This document shows, one piece after another, positions 9,007 through 17,988 of a stretch of 64,000 nucleotides of DNA. The notes beneath the pieces are model-generated. The model did not search any database, was not told the DNA's origin, and was given only the letters and a program-made list of their open reading frames with translations. How positions within the stretch are numbered: the stretch's first letter is position 1; each line of letters opens with the position of its first letter. Made by a program: the position numbers and the translations under genes. The stretch lies in contig NZ_CP063169.1 in assembly GCF_014960965.1 (NCBI RefSeq), positions 3,071,581-3,135,580 on the forward strand, written 5' to 3'. Origin of the DNA: Ruania alkalisoli. Its GTDB lineage: Bacteria > Actinomycetota > Actinomycetes > Actinomycetales > Beutenbergiaceae.

Positions 9007-9124
9007 AGCCACGAGCTCGCCGGAACGTGGGCGGCATGAGCGTCGATATCCGCGCCCAGCACGGCATTCGGGCTGCAAGCGGGTCAGCGCCTGAGTGGAG
9101 GCAGCCGGTGCCGTCACCGAACCT

Positions 9125-10354
9125 TCACGCCGCCGCGAGCGCCCGCCCGACCGCCCCTGCAAGATCGCCCCGCAGGTCGGAATCCGGCAGCACCCGGTCC
9201 AGCCCGAGCCACCCGGCCATCTCCCGCAGTTCGGCCACGAGCTCCTCGACCGTCTCGCCCGGAGCCTCGGGCTCGGCGAACGCGGTTCGCACGAGCAGCG
9301 TGCCACGCTCGCGGTCGGCCTTTAGATCCACCCGGGACACGAGCCGGTCTCCCAGCAGGAACGGCAGCACGTAGTAGCCATGAGTGCGCTCCGCGGCCGG
9401 GGTGTAGATGCCGATGCGGTAGTGCATCCCGAACAACTCCAGCAGCCGGCGCCGTTCGAAGACGAGCGGGTCGAACGGGGCGAGCAGTGCCCGGCCGCGG
9501 GTGCGGCGCGGAACCCGGGCCTCACGGTGCAGCACAAGCGAGCGCTCCCATCCACGCACGCTCACCTCCTCCAGCACGCCGTCAGCCACGAGCTCGGCGA
9601 TCGCCCGCTGCGCATCGGCCACGGGCACCCGGAAGTAGTCCGCCAGGCAGCGCGCGGTCCCGATCCCGTGCGCACGTGCCGCGATCTCCACCAGGGTGCG
9701 CACCGCCGTCGGGCGATCCGGAACAGGTGCGGCGAGCACAGCCGGCGGCAGTACCCGCTCGGGAAGGTCATAAGCCCGCTCGAACTGTGAGGTGCGGCGG
9801 GAAGCCATCACCCGGCCACGCGCGAAGTGTGCCTCCAGCGCCTCTTTCGCGATGGTCCAGTTCCAGCCCCAATGAACCTTGGGGCCGCTGCGGTGACCGA
9901 GGCGCTCGTGCACCTGCGCCGCCGTCAGCGGCCCGTCGGAACCGACGATGTCGAGCACTACCGTCATGGTCTCGGGATGTTCAGCCCACAGTCGGTCGTC
10001 CAATCGCCGCATCCGCGGGGAGTCCATCCGCCACCGCAGCGCCTGGTAGGTGTTCGGCGAGACGTAGGAGGCCTCGTGTGCCCAGTACTCCACGAGCCGC
10101 CGAGGTCGGGCGGGCGTCCCCCGCATCGCCCGGTCCAGCAGGGCGGGGTCGTAGTTGCCCAGACGCGCCTGTAGCGGCAGTAGATGGGCACGTGCCAGCA
10201 CGTTCACCGAGTCGATCTGCAGCACTCCCAGCCGGTCGATGGTGCGCTGCAGGTGCGCCATCGTCGGCAGCGGCGGCCGCGGTGTGGATCGGTCGAGCAA
10301 CTGCGCGGCCACGGCGATGCGGCGCGCCTGGCCGAGGGTGAGGGTGCGGGGCAT
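9125..10354 (-). CDS. YcaQ/AlkZ-like winged-helix DNA glycosylase
   Basis: A 409-residue member of the HTH_42 (formerly DUF1006) family, which unhooks interstrand crosslinks or removes alkylated bases. The family core is clear: LGVLQIDSVNVLARAHLLPL early on, then EYWAHEASYV. The catalytic motif reads Q-I-D, the form of the YcaQ subfamily, rather than the Q-x-Q of AlkZ. ATG at 10354 (PRTLTLGQARRI) is taken as the start; the frame stays open another 54 nt, but that stretch runs into a tandem repeat. The 51-bp repeat array lies directly upstream and must contain or flank the promoter. Confidence 0.88.
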   Translation of the reverse strand: MPRTLTLGQARRIAVAAQLLDRSTPRPPLPTMAHLQRTIDRLGVLQIDSVNVLARAHLLPLQARLGNYDPALLDRAMRGTPARPRRLVEYWAHEASYVSPNTYQALRWRMDSPRMRRLDDRLWAEHPETMTVVLDIVGSDGPLTAAQVHERLGHRSGPKVHWGWNWTIAKEALEAHFARGRVMASRRTSQFERAYDLPERVLPPAVLAAPVPDRPTAVRTLVEIAARAHGIGTARCLADYFRVPVADAQRAIAELVADGVLEEVSVRGWERSLVLHREARVPRRTRGRALLAPFDPLVFERRRLLELFGMHYRIGIYTPAAERTHGYYVLPFLLGDRLVSRVDLKADRERGTLLVRTAFAEPEAPGETVEELVAELREMAGWLGLDRVLPDSDLRGDLAGAVGRALAAA

Positions 10355-10376
10355 GGGCGCCACAGTAGGAGATCGC

Positions 10377-10660
10377 ACCGACACCAACCTCACCCGGGGT
10401 GAGTGCACCGTCGATGATCAGGCCAGGACCGACACCAACCTCACCCGGGGTGAGTGCACCGTCGATGATCAGGCCAGGACCGACACCAACCTCACCCGGG
10501 GTGAGTGCACCGTCGATGATCAGGCCAGGACCGACACCAACCTCACCCGGGGTGAGTGCACCGTCGATGATCAGGCCAGGACCGACACCAACCTCACCCG
10601 GGGTGAGTGCACCGTCGATGATCGGGCCAGGACCGACGTCATCCTCACCCCGGGCGAGGA
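10377..10660. repeat. 51-bp tandem repeat array with inverted-repeat core
   Basis: Five head-to-tail copies of a 51-bp unit start at 10377, 10428, 10479, 10530 and 10581. They are identical except for one base in the last, and a decayed sixth copy follows from 10632. Each unit holds CTCACCC-G-GGGTGAG, a perfect 7-bp inverted repeat with a 1-nt centre, followed by a TGATCA. Because 51 is a multiple of three, several frames stay open across the array; these are artefacts, not genes. The array fills the gap between hpf and the glycosylase gene. Confidence 0.95.
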
Positions 10661-10678
10661 TGCTGCCGGTGACACGCA

Positions 10679-10716
10679 GCGGCGCCGGCCGACCCTCGCG
10701 GATCGACCGGCGCCGC
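10679..10716 (-). terminator. Hairpin downstream of hpf
   Basis: Inverted repeat GCGGCGCCGGCCGA / TCGACCGGCGCCGC (14 bp, one mismatch, 10-nt loop) begins 22 bp past the hpf stop at 10738. The position and strength fit a terminator for hpf. Confidence 0.65.
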
Positions 10717-10737
10717 CGGGCACGTCAGAGCCGAGCG

Positions 10738-11424
10738 TCAGGCTGTGGCCTCCACGTGCGCCAACTCGGTGGCCTCGTAGTTGAGCCGGATCACGCCATA
10801 GGTCCATCCACGGCGGTTGTAGACCACGCACGGCTGCATCGTCTCGGAATCGACGAACAGGTAGAACGGGTGCCCCACGAGCTCCATCTCCGCGAGCGCC
10901 TGGTCGACGGTCATCGGCGCGGTCTCGTGCACCTTCTGGCGGATCACCACAGGTGAGTCGCCCAGCTGGGCCTCGACCGCCACCCCGGGCTCCGTCGGAG
11001 CATGCGGGGTGAAGGCATCCTCGTCCTCAGGAACATGGTTGGTCGATTCCTGAGTCAGCGACTCCAGGTCCGTGAGCGCCTCCAGGTCCGGTGCAGGCAT
11101 TGCTTCGGGGCGCCGTCCGTGGTGGGACTTGCGCCGGTCCCGAGCGCGTCGCAATCGCTCGAGAAGTTTCGCAGTGGCCAGATCGAGTGCGCCGTACCTA
11201 TCCGACGCTGCCGCCTCCGCCCGCACCACCGGACCCTTGGCCCGGACGGTGAGCTCCACACGTTCGGCCCGCTCCGCCAGGCGCGGGTTGTTCTCGTGGG
11301 ACACCTCGACGTCGACGCGCTGAGCGTAGGGAGACAGCTGCGGCACCTTGGCCAGCTTCTCCTCGACGTGGCGCCGGAAGCGTTCCGGCACCTCGGTGTG
11401 ACGGCTGACCACAACGATCTCCAT
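10738..11424 (-). CDS. hpf: Ribosome hibernation-promoting factor, long form
   Basis: A 228-residue long-form HPF/RaiA that dimerises idle 70S ribosomes into 100S particles during starvation. Residues 1-100 are the S30AE domain (EIVVVSRHTEVPERFRRHVEEKL). A charged linker follows, then the C-terminal dimerisation domain (MTVDQALAEMELVGHPFYLF, then NRRGWTYGVIRL). The start is supported by GGAGG six bases upstream. It follows comF on the same strand with a 174-bp gap containing a hairpin, as is usual near mtrAB-lpqB in these bacteria. Confidence 0.96.
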   Translation of the reverse strand: MEIVVVSRHTEVPERFRRHVEEKLAKVPQLSPYAQRVDVEVSHENNPRLAERAERVELTVRAKGPVVRAEAAASDRYGALDLATAKLLERLRRARDRRKSHHGRRPEAMPAPDLEALTDLESLTQESTNHVPEDEDAFTPHAPTEPGVAVEAQLGDSPVVIRQKVHETAPMTVDQALAEMELVGHPFYLFVDSETMQPCVVYNRRGWTYGVIRLNYEATELAHVEATA

Positions 11425-11486
11425 GACGAACCTCCACAGGTCTTTCTTGGCGTTCCCGCGGGCTGCTCACCCCGGGACGTGTGAAT

Positions 11487-11509
11487 CGCCGCGTGCTGGT
11501 GACGCGGCG
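11487..11509 (-). terminator. Hairpin between comF and hpf
   Basis: CGCCGCGT and ACGCGGCG form a perfect 8-bp stem around a 7-nt loop in the comF-hpf gap. It could end the comF transcript or form part of the hpf 5' leader. Confidence 0.4.
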
Positions 11510-11598
11510 TCGTACTAGACGGCATCACCTCCCCTTCCCCGGCTCCGGCGGCGAGAAGTGCCGATCTCGGTAGCGGGGTGGAGCTCCATGACATGACG

Positions 11599-12387
11599 CT
11601 AGTCCACACCGGGCCGATCCGACAGTCGAAGCGCCGACGCATTCTCACCGGGCGCCGCAGTGGCCGCCAGCACCACCGCTCCGACCACGTTCGCACCCGC
11701 CCGCTGCAGGCTCACCCGGGCGGCGTCAAGGGTGGCACCGGTCGTGACGACGTCGTCCACCAGCAGGCACGCAGTGCCCGGCGGAAGCGGCCCCAGGCAC
11801 CGCACGGCCGCTGCGGTCGTGCGCCGACGAGCACGTGCACCGAGCGCATGACCGGACCCGCCGCGGCGCCGCAACAGGTCAGCCACCCATACCGGCCGTG
11901 CGGACTCCTGCGCCAATGATGCTGCCACCGCCCGGGCAAGGGTCAGGGCCACCAGCCGTCGCCGCCACCGCCGCCGCCAGCCCGACGGCGCGGGCACCAC
12001 CACCAACGCCGGATCACCGTGTTCGGGCACCGGATCGGCAAGCAGATCCGCAGCGAGACCGGCCGCTGCGCCGGCCATCAGTGCCGTCAGTGGCCGGTCC
12101 AGATCAGCTCGCCCGCCGGACTTCCAGGCAAGCACCACCCGCCGCACCGGTCCGGTGTAGTCGGCCAGAGTCCATACCGGAAGCCCGAGCGCCGGCAGCA
12201 GGTCATCGACTCCGAGGAACACCGTGCCCTCCTCGCACCGTCGCGGCGGCCCACTCAGCAGGCAAGTGCAGCGCTGGCACAGGGTGACGTCGGGTGCGTC
12301 ACAGCCTGGGCAGTTGCGCGGCAGCACGAGCGCGAGCAGGTCGCGCACGGGGGCGAGGAGCCATGCCACGGTAGCGGTCGCCGTCAT
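11599..12387 (-). CDS. comF: ComF family phosphoribosyltransferase-like protein
   Basis: A 262-residue protein with an N-terminal Cys4 zinc finger (CPGC and CQRC around residues 25-40) and a type I phosphoribosyltransferase domain. The PRPP-binding loop is CLLVDDVVTTGATLDAA near the C-terminus. ComF proteins are tied to DNA uptake in naturally competent bacteria, but the gene is kept widely in actinobacteria that lack proven competence. The start at 12387 (MTATATVAWL) is chosen because upstream sequence enters the lpqB terminator. It is placed between lpqB and hpf on the minus strand. Confidence 0.88.
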   Translation of the reverse strand: MTATATVAWLLAPVRDLLALVLPRNCPGCDAPDVTLCQRCTCLLSGPPRRCEEGTVFLGVDDLLPALGLPVWTLADYTGPVRRVVLAWKSGGRADLDRPLTALMAGAAAGLAADLLADPVPEHGDPALVVVPAPSGWRRRWRRRLVALTLARAVAASLAQESARPVWVADLLRRRGGSGHALGARARRRTTAAAVRCLGPLPPGTACLLVDDVVTTGATLDAARVSLQRAGANVVGAVVLAATAAPGENASALRLSDRPGVD

Positions 12388-12483
12388 GGGGTCAGCGTGG
12401 CCCACGACGGCGCAGCTCGCCCTGGTCCACCCGCTCACTGTGGATACAGGTGCAGCAAGCAAGCCGGCGAGCGCCCCGGACGC

Positions 12484-12546
12484 GATCGACCGGTATGCGT
12501 CGGCCTGGGGCACCACACGCCCCGGGCCGACGTATCCCGGTCGATC
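12484..12546 (-). terminator. Long hairpin terminator after lpqB
   Basis: Two 27-nt arms (12484-12510 and 12520-12546) pair with only three mismatches around a 9-nt loop. The hairpin starts four bases past the lpqB stop. It is one of the largest intergenic hairpins in the window and should end the mtrAB-lpqB transcript. Confidence 0.7.
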
Positions 12547-12549
12547 CGG

Positions 12550-14253
12550 TCAGCCGGCGAAGGTGGGGTCGTGCGCCCCGGAGGCCACCTGCGCCCACCC
12601 GTTCCCCGACCGGCCGTAGAGCATCCCGTCCTCGGTGGTCAGGAACAGCTCGCGTTCACCGCTACCGGCGGCGATCCGGACCGTGCCCGCCACGCTGGGC
12701 AACCGAGTGAGGGGACCGCCGAGCGTCACCAGGTGCACCGTCTCGGTCTCACGGCTCGTGCCGAGCACCGCCACGGTGACCGGATCGACCCACACGACGT
12801 CGGTGATCTCCTCGATGCCGCGGGCGGGGGCCAGTGAGGCCCCGAGCCCCTCGGGGACGCCGTCGGCCGAGCGCACCACGGAGAACACCAGGAGCTGGCT
12901 TGCCCCCTCATCCTCGACCACGACGGCGAGCCGGGCGCCGTCACGACTGACGCGCAGTGCACGTACGTGCTGGTCCTCAAGCGTGGCAGCAGTCACCGTC
13001 AGGGATCCTCCCCCGGGCCGGACCACGACGAGCTCGCCCGGGTTGTCCTGCTCCCCGGTCCAGATCCATCCGCCGGGCCCGTAGGAGGGGGCGAGCAGCT
13101 CCCGTCCGGTGTAGAGCTGCTCCGCGCCCCGGTCGGCCGAGGGCACGGTGAGCAGGACCGAGCCGCTGGCCAACGCCACCACGGGCCCGTCGTCGTAGGG
13201 GACAGCCGGATCGGTCAGTGCCAGCTGCCCGAGGTCGACAGCGTCGGAAGCGGGCACCAGCTCTGAGCCGTTGAACGTGGCAAGCACGTCCTCGTCGGTG
13301 AGCACGAGGGGTGCTCGCCCGGCGGGCCGGTTCACCACGAGGTCGGTGCGCTCCTGGCCGTCCAACGGGACGCCGTCGACCGTCACAGTGGCCGACTGAA
13401 CCTGCGGCAAGGCGGTGAGGGTCCGGCTGATCTGGGCCAGCAGCAGGCCGCGGTCATCGGTGCCGGCCGAACGCACCTCCGCGGTCAGCGGTACTGTCGC
13501 CACCCCGCCGGAGACGGTGACCGAATCGATGGAGAGCGCGGTACCGGCGGGAATCGCGGAGACGACGGCAGGGCTGAGCCATTCGGAGACGCCGGCGAGC
13601 AGGCTGCGCATCACATACGTGGCGGCGTTGCGCTGTGGGAACCAGCGCACGTCCGGCACCAGCGCCGTCTGGTCGGAGGAGACGAAGTAGAGCGCGGTCT
13701 GGCGGTAGAGCGTGCTGAAGTTGACCTCGGAGATGAGGATCCCGTCAGGCAGCGTGTCGATCCGCCACTCCCCGTCCTCGTCCTGTTCCAGCTCGTAGGT
13801 GAGCGTGCTGGTGGCGCCGGGGCTAGCCGGCGTGTACACCCCGACGGCGTCCACGGTGGCTGCCACTGTGGCGGTCACCTCGATCACGCCCTCCTCGGGC
13901 TCAGCGAACCTCAGCGGTGCGGAGCCGTCGTAGATGAGTACCTGCGCTGCCGGCGCCCAGGGCCCCTTCGCGGCATCGGTCAGGTACTCACGCGCCTGCA
14001 CGTAGTCGTCGGAGCTGCCGGCCACGGCCGCCGAGTGGAAGCCGCGCACGATGCTGGCCGGTGGGTCGCCCGGGTTCGGGGCCTCACCGGCCACGTACCC
14101 GACCCCCTCGTCGATACCCGCCTCCACTCCTTCTTCGACAGGCCCGGAGGTGGGCACGCGTGCACATCCGGAGAGCACCAGCAGAGCCGCGATCGCCGCG
14201 GCAGCCACTGCACGAACCGGCCAGTACTCCCCCGTGCCACGCGCCTGCCTCAT
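12550..14253 (-). CDS. lpqB: Lipoprotein LpqB, MtrAB partner
   Basis: A 567-residue surface lipoprotein. The lipobox LVLSGC follows a hydrophobic stretch about 30 residues in, then a GerMN-like domain (TLTYELEQDEDGEWRID region) and a C-terminal beta-propeller. In mycobacteria, LpqB binds the outer domain of the sensor kinase MtrB and tunes its signalling. The start ATG at 14253 overlaps the mtrB stop as ATGA and has GGAGGAGG upstream, so translation is coupled. The order mtrA-mtrB-lpqB is the standard actinobacterial one. Confidence 0.94.
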   Translation of the reverse strand: MRQARGTGEYWPVRAVAAAAIAALLVLSGCARVPTSGPVEEGVEAGIDEGVGYVAGEAPNPGDPPASIVRGFHSAAVAGSSDDYVQAREYLTDAAKGPWAPAAQVLIYDGSAPLRFAEPEEGVIEVTATVAATVDAVGVYTPASPGATSTLTYELEQDEDGEWRIDTLPDGILISEVNFSTLYRQTALYFVSSDQTALVPDVRWFPQRNAATYVMRSLLAGVSEWLSPAVVSAIPAGTALSIDSVTVSGGVATVPLTAEVRSAGTDDRGLLLAQISRTLTALPQVQSATVTVDGVPLDGQERTDLVVNRPAGRAPLVLTDEDVLATFNGSELVPASDAVDLGQLALTDPAVPYDDGPVVALASGSVLLTVPSADRGAEQLYTGRELLAPSYGPGGWIWTGEQDNPGELVVVRPGGGSLTVTAATLEDQHVRALRVSRDGARLAVVVEDEGASQLLVFSVVRSADGVPEGLGASLAPARGIEEITDVVWVDPVTVAVLGTSRETETVHLVTLGGPLTRLPSVAGTVRIAAGSGERELFLTTEDGMLYGRSGNGWAQVASGAHDPTFAG

Positions 14254-16013
14254 CGGTCCTCCTCCACTGCCTGCCCCGGCATCTCGCTGCCCTCCCACGG
14301 ACCGAGCAACTCCCCTCGTGCCGGTGTCATCAGCGGTGGGAGCGCCGCTGGCCCTGCGGGATCTGTCTCTCGCACCGGTGGCTCCTCTGCGGGGTCGGGT
14401 CCCAGCGGCAGCGGCGGGGTGCCCACCTCCTGACCAGCGCGGCGTGGCACTGTGAGCCGGAACGCTGCACCGTCGCCGGGCCTGCCCCAGGCTTCCAGGG
14501 TGCCACCGTGCAGCCGTGCGTCTTCCAGGGCGATCGCCAGCCCGAGGCCGGTCCCGCCAAGGGTGCGCGTCCGAGCGGGGTCGGCCCGCCAGAAGCGGTC
14601 GAAGACGCGCTCGGCCTCGGGGACGGTCATCCCGATCCCATGGTCGCGCACGACCGCGGCGACGGCCGTGGCGTGCACACCCACGCGCACCTCGATCGGT
14701 TCGCCCTCACCATGCTCGACGGCATTGACGAGCAGGTTGCGCAGCACCCGCTCGACCCGCCGGGTGTCCATATCCGCCGTGCATGCCTCGTCGGGCATGT
14801 GCAGCACGATGTGCGACCCGCGTTCGGCGGCCAGCGGTTCGGTGATGCCGACCACCCGTTCGACCACGGTGCGCAGGTCAGCCTCCTCCACCTCCAGCAC
14901 CGCAGCACCGGCGTCGAAGCGGGAGATCTCCAGCAGGTCCACCAGCAAGCTCTCGAACCGGTCCAGCTGTGTCTGTAGCAGCTCGGCGGAACGCGCCTGG
15001 ATGGGCGGCAGATCAGCGCGAGCGCGATAGAGCACCTCGGCTGCCATGCGCACGGTGCTCAGCGGTGTGCGCAGCTCGTGGGAGACGTCGGAGACGAACC
15101 GCTGCTGCATGCGCGAGAGTGCCGCGAGTCGCTCGATCTGGTCCTGCAGGCTGGTCGCCATCTCGTTGAAGGAACGTCCCAGCCGCGCGAGCTCGTCGTG
15201 GCCGCGCACCTGCATACGTTCGGTGAGGTTGCCGTCGGCGAGCAGCTCCGCGGTCCGGGCGGCCTGCTGCACCGGGTCGAGAACGCGACGCGTGATGTAC
15301 CACGTCATCACCACCAGCAGCAGGGCGAGGGTCACGGCACCCACGGCGAGCACACGCTGCAGCAGATCGAGCTGAGCCTGCTGGGCGGAGAGGGAGTAGA
15401 CCATGAACAGCTGGTAGTTCCCTGCCACCGGGATCGTCACCGGCGATCCGACGACGATGCCGGGGACCTGCTCATCCGTGCTGCCCGGTAGCGCGATCGA
15501 CTGCCACTGCTGGAAGTTCTGGTCGGCGATCTCGGCCTGCAGTTCCTCCTCGATCACGCTCCGCAGCGACTGGTCGGTGGCCGGGGGGAGGATGGCCGCC
15601 CCGGTCGTGGACCCCGGGGCGGGCAGGAGCAGCGCACCCTCGGAGTCGGCAGCCGTGGCCTGGATGGACTCCACCATGTCGTTGGCGAGCAGCTGGGCGT
15701 CCTGCGCGGTGCTCACCGTGGCACCGTCGAAGCGGCGTTGCGCCTGTTCGGCCCGGTTGGCAGCATCGACGAGCACCTGGTCCCGGCGTTGCTCGAACAG
15801 GCCGTCGCGCACCTGATCCGAGAGCACCGTGGCCAGCAGCGCGAGCGCCACGGTGCCCACCACCACGGTGAAGAAGGCCACGCGCAGGCGCAGTGACCTG
15901 CTCCAGGCCCGCCGGCCGAACCGGGTGTAGGCCATGGCCCGCGCACCGGCATGGCGCAACCGCCGTGCCACCGGGGCGCGTCCGTCACGGGCGACGGGTG
16001 GCGGACCGGTCAC
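14250..16013 (-). CDS. mtrB: Sensor histidine kinase MtrB
   Basis: A 587-residue membrane kinase. There is a transmembrane helix near residue 40 (VAFFTVVVGTVALALLATVL), an outer sensor region, and a second helix (VTLALLLVVMTWYI). Then come a HAMP domain, a dimerisation/phosphoacceptor helix with FVSDVSHELRTPLS, and an ATPase domain with GTGLGLAIA. It senses cell-wall or osmotic state and phosphorylates MtrA. The start is taken as GTG at 16013, which overlaps the mtrA stop (GTGA); the open frame upstream lies inside mtrA. The C-terminal tail is long and Pro/Glu-rich. Confidence 0.95.
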   Translation of the reverse strand: MTGPPPVARDGRAPVARRLRHAGARAMAYTRFGRRAWSRSLRLRVAFFTVVVGTVALALLATVLSDQVRDGLFEQRRDQVLVDAANRAEQAQRRFDGATVSTAQDAQLLANDMVESIQATAADSEGALLLPAPGSTTGAAILPPATDQSLRSVIEEELQAEIADQNFQQWQSIALPGSTDEQVPGIVVGSPVTIPVAGNYQLFMVYSLSAQQAQLDLLQRVLAVGAVTLALLLVVMTWYITRRVLDPVQQAARTAELLADGNLTERMQVRGHDELARLGRSFNEMATSLQDQIERLAALSRMQQRFVSDVSHELRTPLSTVRMAAEVLYRARADLPPIQARSAELLQTQLDRFESLLVDLLEISRFDAGAAVLEVEEADLRTVVERVVGITEPLAAERGSHIVLHMPDEACTADMDTRRVERVLRNLLVNAVEHGEGEPIEVRVGVHATAVAAVVRDHGIGMTVPEAERVFDRFWRADPARTRTLGGTGLGLAIALEDARLHGGTLEAWGRPGDGAAFRLTVPRRAGQEVGTPPLPLGPDPAEEPPVRETDPAGPAALPPLMTPARGELLGPWEGSEMPGQAVEEDR

Positions 16014-16693
16014 TGGACCGGGGTGCCCGCCCGGTACCCGACGCCTCGGACGGTCACAACCACGTGCGGGTTCTCCGGGTCGCGTTCGACCTTCGCCCGC
16101 AGCCGCTGCACGTGCACGTTCACCAGCCGGGTATCGGCCTGGTGCCGGTAGCCCCACACCTGCTCCAGCAGCACCTCCCGGGAGAAGACCTGCCAGGGTT
16201 TGCGTGCGAGGGCCACCAGCAGGTCGAACTCCAGCGGCGTCAGGCCGATGATCTCCTCACCGCGGCTGACCCGGTGGCCGGGCACGTCGACCACGAGGTC
16301 ACCGATCAGCAACCGCTCGGCGCCGTCGGTCTCCCGGTTCCGCAGCCGCGCACGCACGCGAGCGACGAGCTCGGTGGGTTTGGCGGGTTTGGTGATGTAG
16401 TCATCGGCTCCCGCCTCGAGGCCCTCGACGACGTCGGTGGTCTCCCCCTTCGCCGTGAGCATGATGATCGGGACCCCGGACTCGATGCGGATCCGGCGGC
16501 AGATCTCGATGCCGTCCATCCCTGGGAGCATCAGATCGAGCAGGACAAGATCGGGTTGGACGGAGTGAAAGGCCTCCAATGCCTTGGAACCGTTCGAGCA
16601 GAACTCGGTCTCGAACCCCTCCGACTGCAGGACGATGCCGATCATCTCCGCGAGTGCGGCATCGTCGTCGACCACCAAGACGCGTGCGTTCAT
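16010..16693 (-). CDS. mtrA: Response regulator MtrA
   Basis: A 227-residue OmpR/PhoB-type regulator. The receiver domain begins NARVLVVDDDAALAEMI, the phosphoacceptor is Asp53 in LLDLMLPGMDG, and the conserved lysine is in YITKPAKPTEL. The C-terminal winged helix contains VFSREVLLEQVWGYRHQADTR. It controls cell-wall hydrolase, division and replication-linked genes in actinobacteria. ATG at 16693 is used; the open frame beyond runs into the divergent promoter region. A 91-bp gap separates it from the divergent membrane-protein gene at 16785. Confidence 0.96.
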   Translation of the reverse strand: MNARVLVVDDDAALAEMIGIVLQSEGFETEFCSNGSKALEAFHSVQPDLVLLDLMLPGMDGIEICRRIRIESGVPIIMLTAKGETTDVVEGLEAGADDYITKPAKPTELVARVRARLRNRETDGAERLLIGDLVVDVPGHRVSRGEEIIGLTPLEFDLLVALARKPWQVFSREVLLEQVWGYRHQADTRLVNVHVQRLRAKVERDPENPHVVVTVRGVGYRAGTPVQ

Positions 16694-16784
16694 TCCCCTA
16701 TCGTGACACTTCCTGTTCGCTGATGCCCGGACCGGCGCACGTGCGAAGATGGCAGTAGGGATCTGAAGCAGTGAGAGGAACGCG

Positions 16785-17984
16785 ATGTCGTATCCGGGAT
16801 CGCCGCCACCCCAGGGTGGCGGATGGGGCGCGCCGGACGCCGGTGCGGGCTGGGGAGCACCCAACCCGGGCGGGTATCAGCAGCAGCCGCCTCAGCATGG
16901 CCAGCAGCAGCCACCGCAGTACGGGCAGCAGCCCGGAGCGGGCCAGCCTCCCATGCCACCGGGAGGGCCGCCGTCGGGAGCCCCAGGTTCTGGGAATCCG
17001 GGTGGCTACGGGCAGTTCGGGCCCGCAGGTCAGGGAGGCTTCGATCCCCACAGCGGGTTCGCTCCGCAACCTGGGGTGATCCCGCTCCGGCCGCTCACGC
17101 TCGGTGAGCTCTACGACGGAGCCATCCGCTCCATCCGCGCCAATCCGGCCGTGATGTTCGCGCTCACGGCAGTGCTGGTCTCGATCTCCGTGGCGATCCA
17201 GGGGGTGGCCACCTGGGGGTTCTACGAGGATCTCAACTCGCTGATGCTCAACCCCGAAGACTCGGCACTGATGTCCGGCGACATGAGCAGCCTCTACTCC
17301 ACCATGCAGAACGGTGTGCTCGGCTCACTCATCTCGTCGGCGGTCTCGTTCCTCGTCACCACGATCCTGACCGGACTGCTGATCCACTCGGTCAGCCAGT
17401 CGGTGATCGGCCGCAAGATGAGCCTGGGCGAGGTCTGGGCCGCCGTGCGCGGGCAGATCCTGCGACTGCTGGGCCTGAGCCTGCTGATCGGGCTGATGCT
17501 CACCGTAGTGCTCGGCGTGGCGATCGGCCTAGTGGCGTTGGCAGCGCTCACCCAGGAGGTCGCGCTGATCGTGATCGTGGGCCTGCTGTCGCTGCTGCTC
17601 GCCGTGGTCGGGGTGTTGGTGCTGCTGACATTCACCCTGCTCGCCACCCCGGCCCTGGTGCTGGAACGGGCGGGCATCCTGACGGCGCTGCGCCGATCCT
17701 TCACGCTGACGCGGCGGGCGTTCTGGCGCATCCTGGGGATCTACCTGCTCACTCAGGTGCTGGTGTTCGTGGTGGCCTCCGCAGTCAGTTATCCGATCGG
17801 GGCAGTCGGTGGCCTGTTCGGCAGCCTGACAGCGATCAACATCGCCAGTCTCATCGGAGCAGCTGTCACCCTCATCGTCACCACCCCGTTCGTGGCGGCG
17901 GTGACCGCGCTGCTGTACATCGACGTGCGGATCCGCACCGAGGCCCTGGACGTCGAGCTCGCCCGGGCCGCGCAGGGCGCCTGA
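16785..17984 (+). CDS. Membrane protein with GDPD-type membrane domain
   Basis: A 399-residue integral membrane protein. The first 100 residues are a Gly/Pro/Gln-rich disordered tail; then PLTLGELYDGAIRSIRANP, a well-known opening for this family, precedes about six transmembrane helices. It matches the membrane domain found attached to glycerophosphodiester phosphodiesterases, but has no catalytic phosphodiesterase domain. The start follows GAGAGG. It is the first gene of a five-gene run (DUF4129, DUF4350, MoxR, DUF58), divergent from mtrA, and a role in envelope biology is inferred from that setting. Confidence 0.85.
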   Translation: MSYPGSPPPQGGGWGAPDAGAGWGAPNPGGYQQQPPQHGQQQPPQYGQQPGAGQPPMPPGGPPSGAPGSGNPGGYGQFGPAGQGGFDPHSGFAPQPGVIPLRPLTLGELYDGAIRSIRANPAVMFALTAVLVSISVAIQGVATWGFYEDLNSLMLNPEDSALMSGDMSSLYSTMQNGVLGSLISSAVSFLVTTILTGLLIHSVSQSVIGRKMSLGEVWAAVRGQILRLLGLSLLIGLMLTVVLGVAIGLVALAALTQEVALIVIVGLLSLLLAVVGVLVLLTFTLLATPALVLERAGILTALRRSFTLTRRAFWRILGIYLLTQVLVFVVASAVSYPIGAVGGLFGSLTAINIASLIGAAVTLIVTTPFVAAVTALLYIDVRIRTEALDVELARAAQGA

Positions 17985-17988
17985 GGCG

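Noticed and set aside
7564-9306. Long minus-strand frame (580 codons) opposite the Rpn gene
   Set aside because: It is the antisense shadow of the Rpn gene, which has clear family motifs and a proper start. The antisense product matches nothing I recognise.
10377-10660. CRISPR array
   Set aside because: The repeats are directly adjacent, with no variable spacers, and no cas genes are present.
10399-10956. Open frames made of repeated 17-residue units across the repeat array
   Set aside because: The 51-bp period is a multiple of three, so any frame without a stop in one unit stays open. None has a ribosome site, conserved sequence or codon bias.
12387-12516. N-terminal extension of comF to 12516
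   Set aside because: The added 43 residues would be encoded by the lpqB terminator hairpin and have no family similarity.
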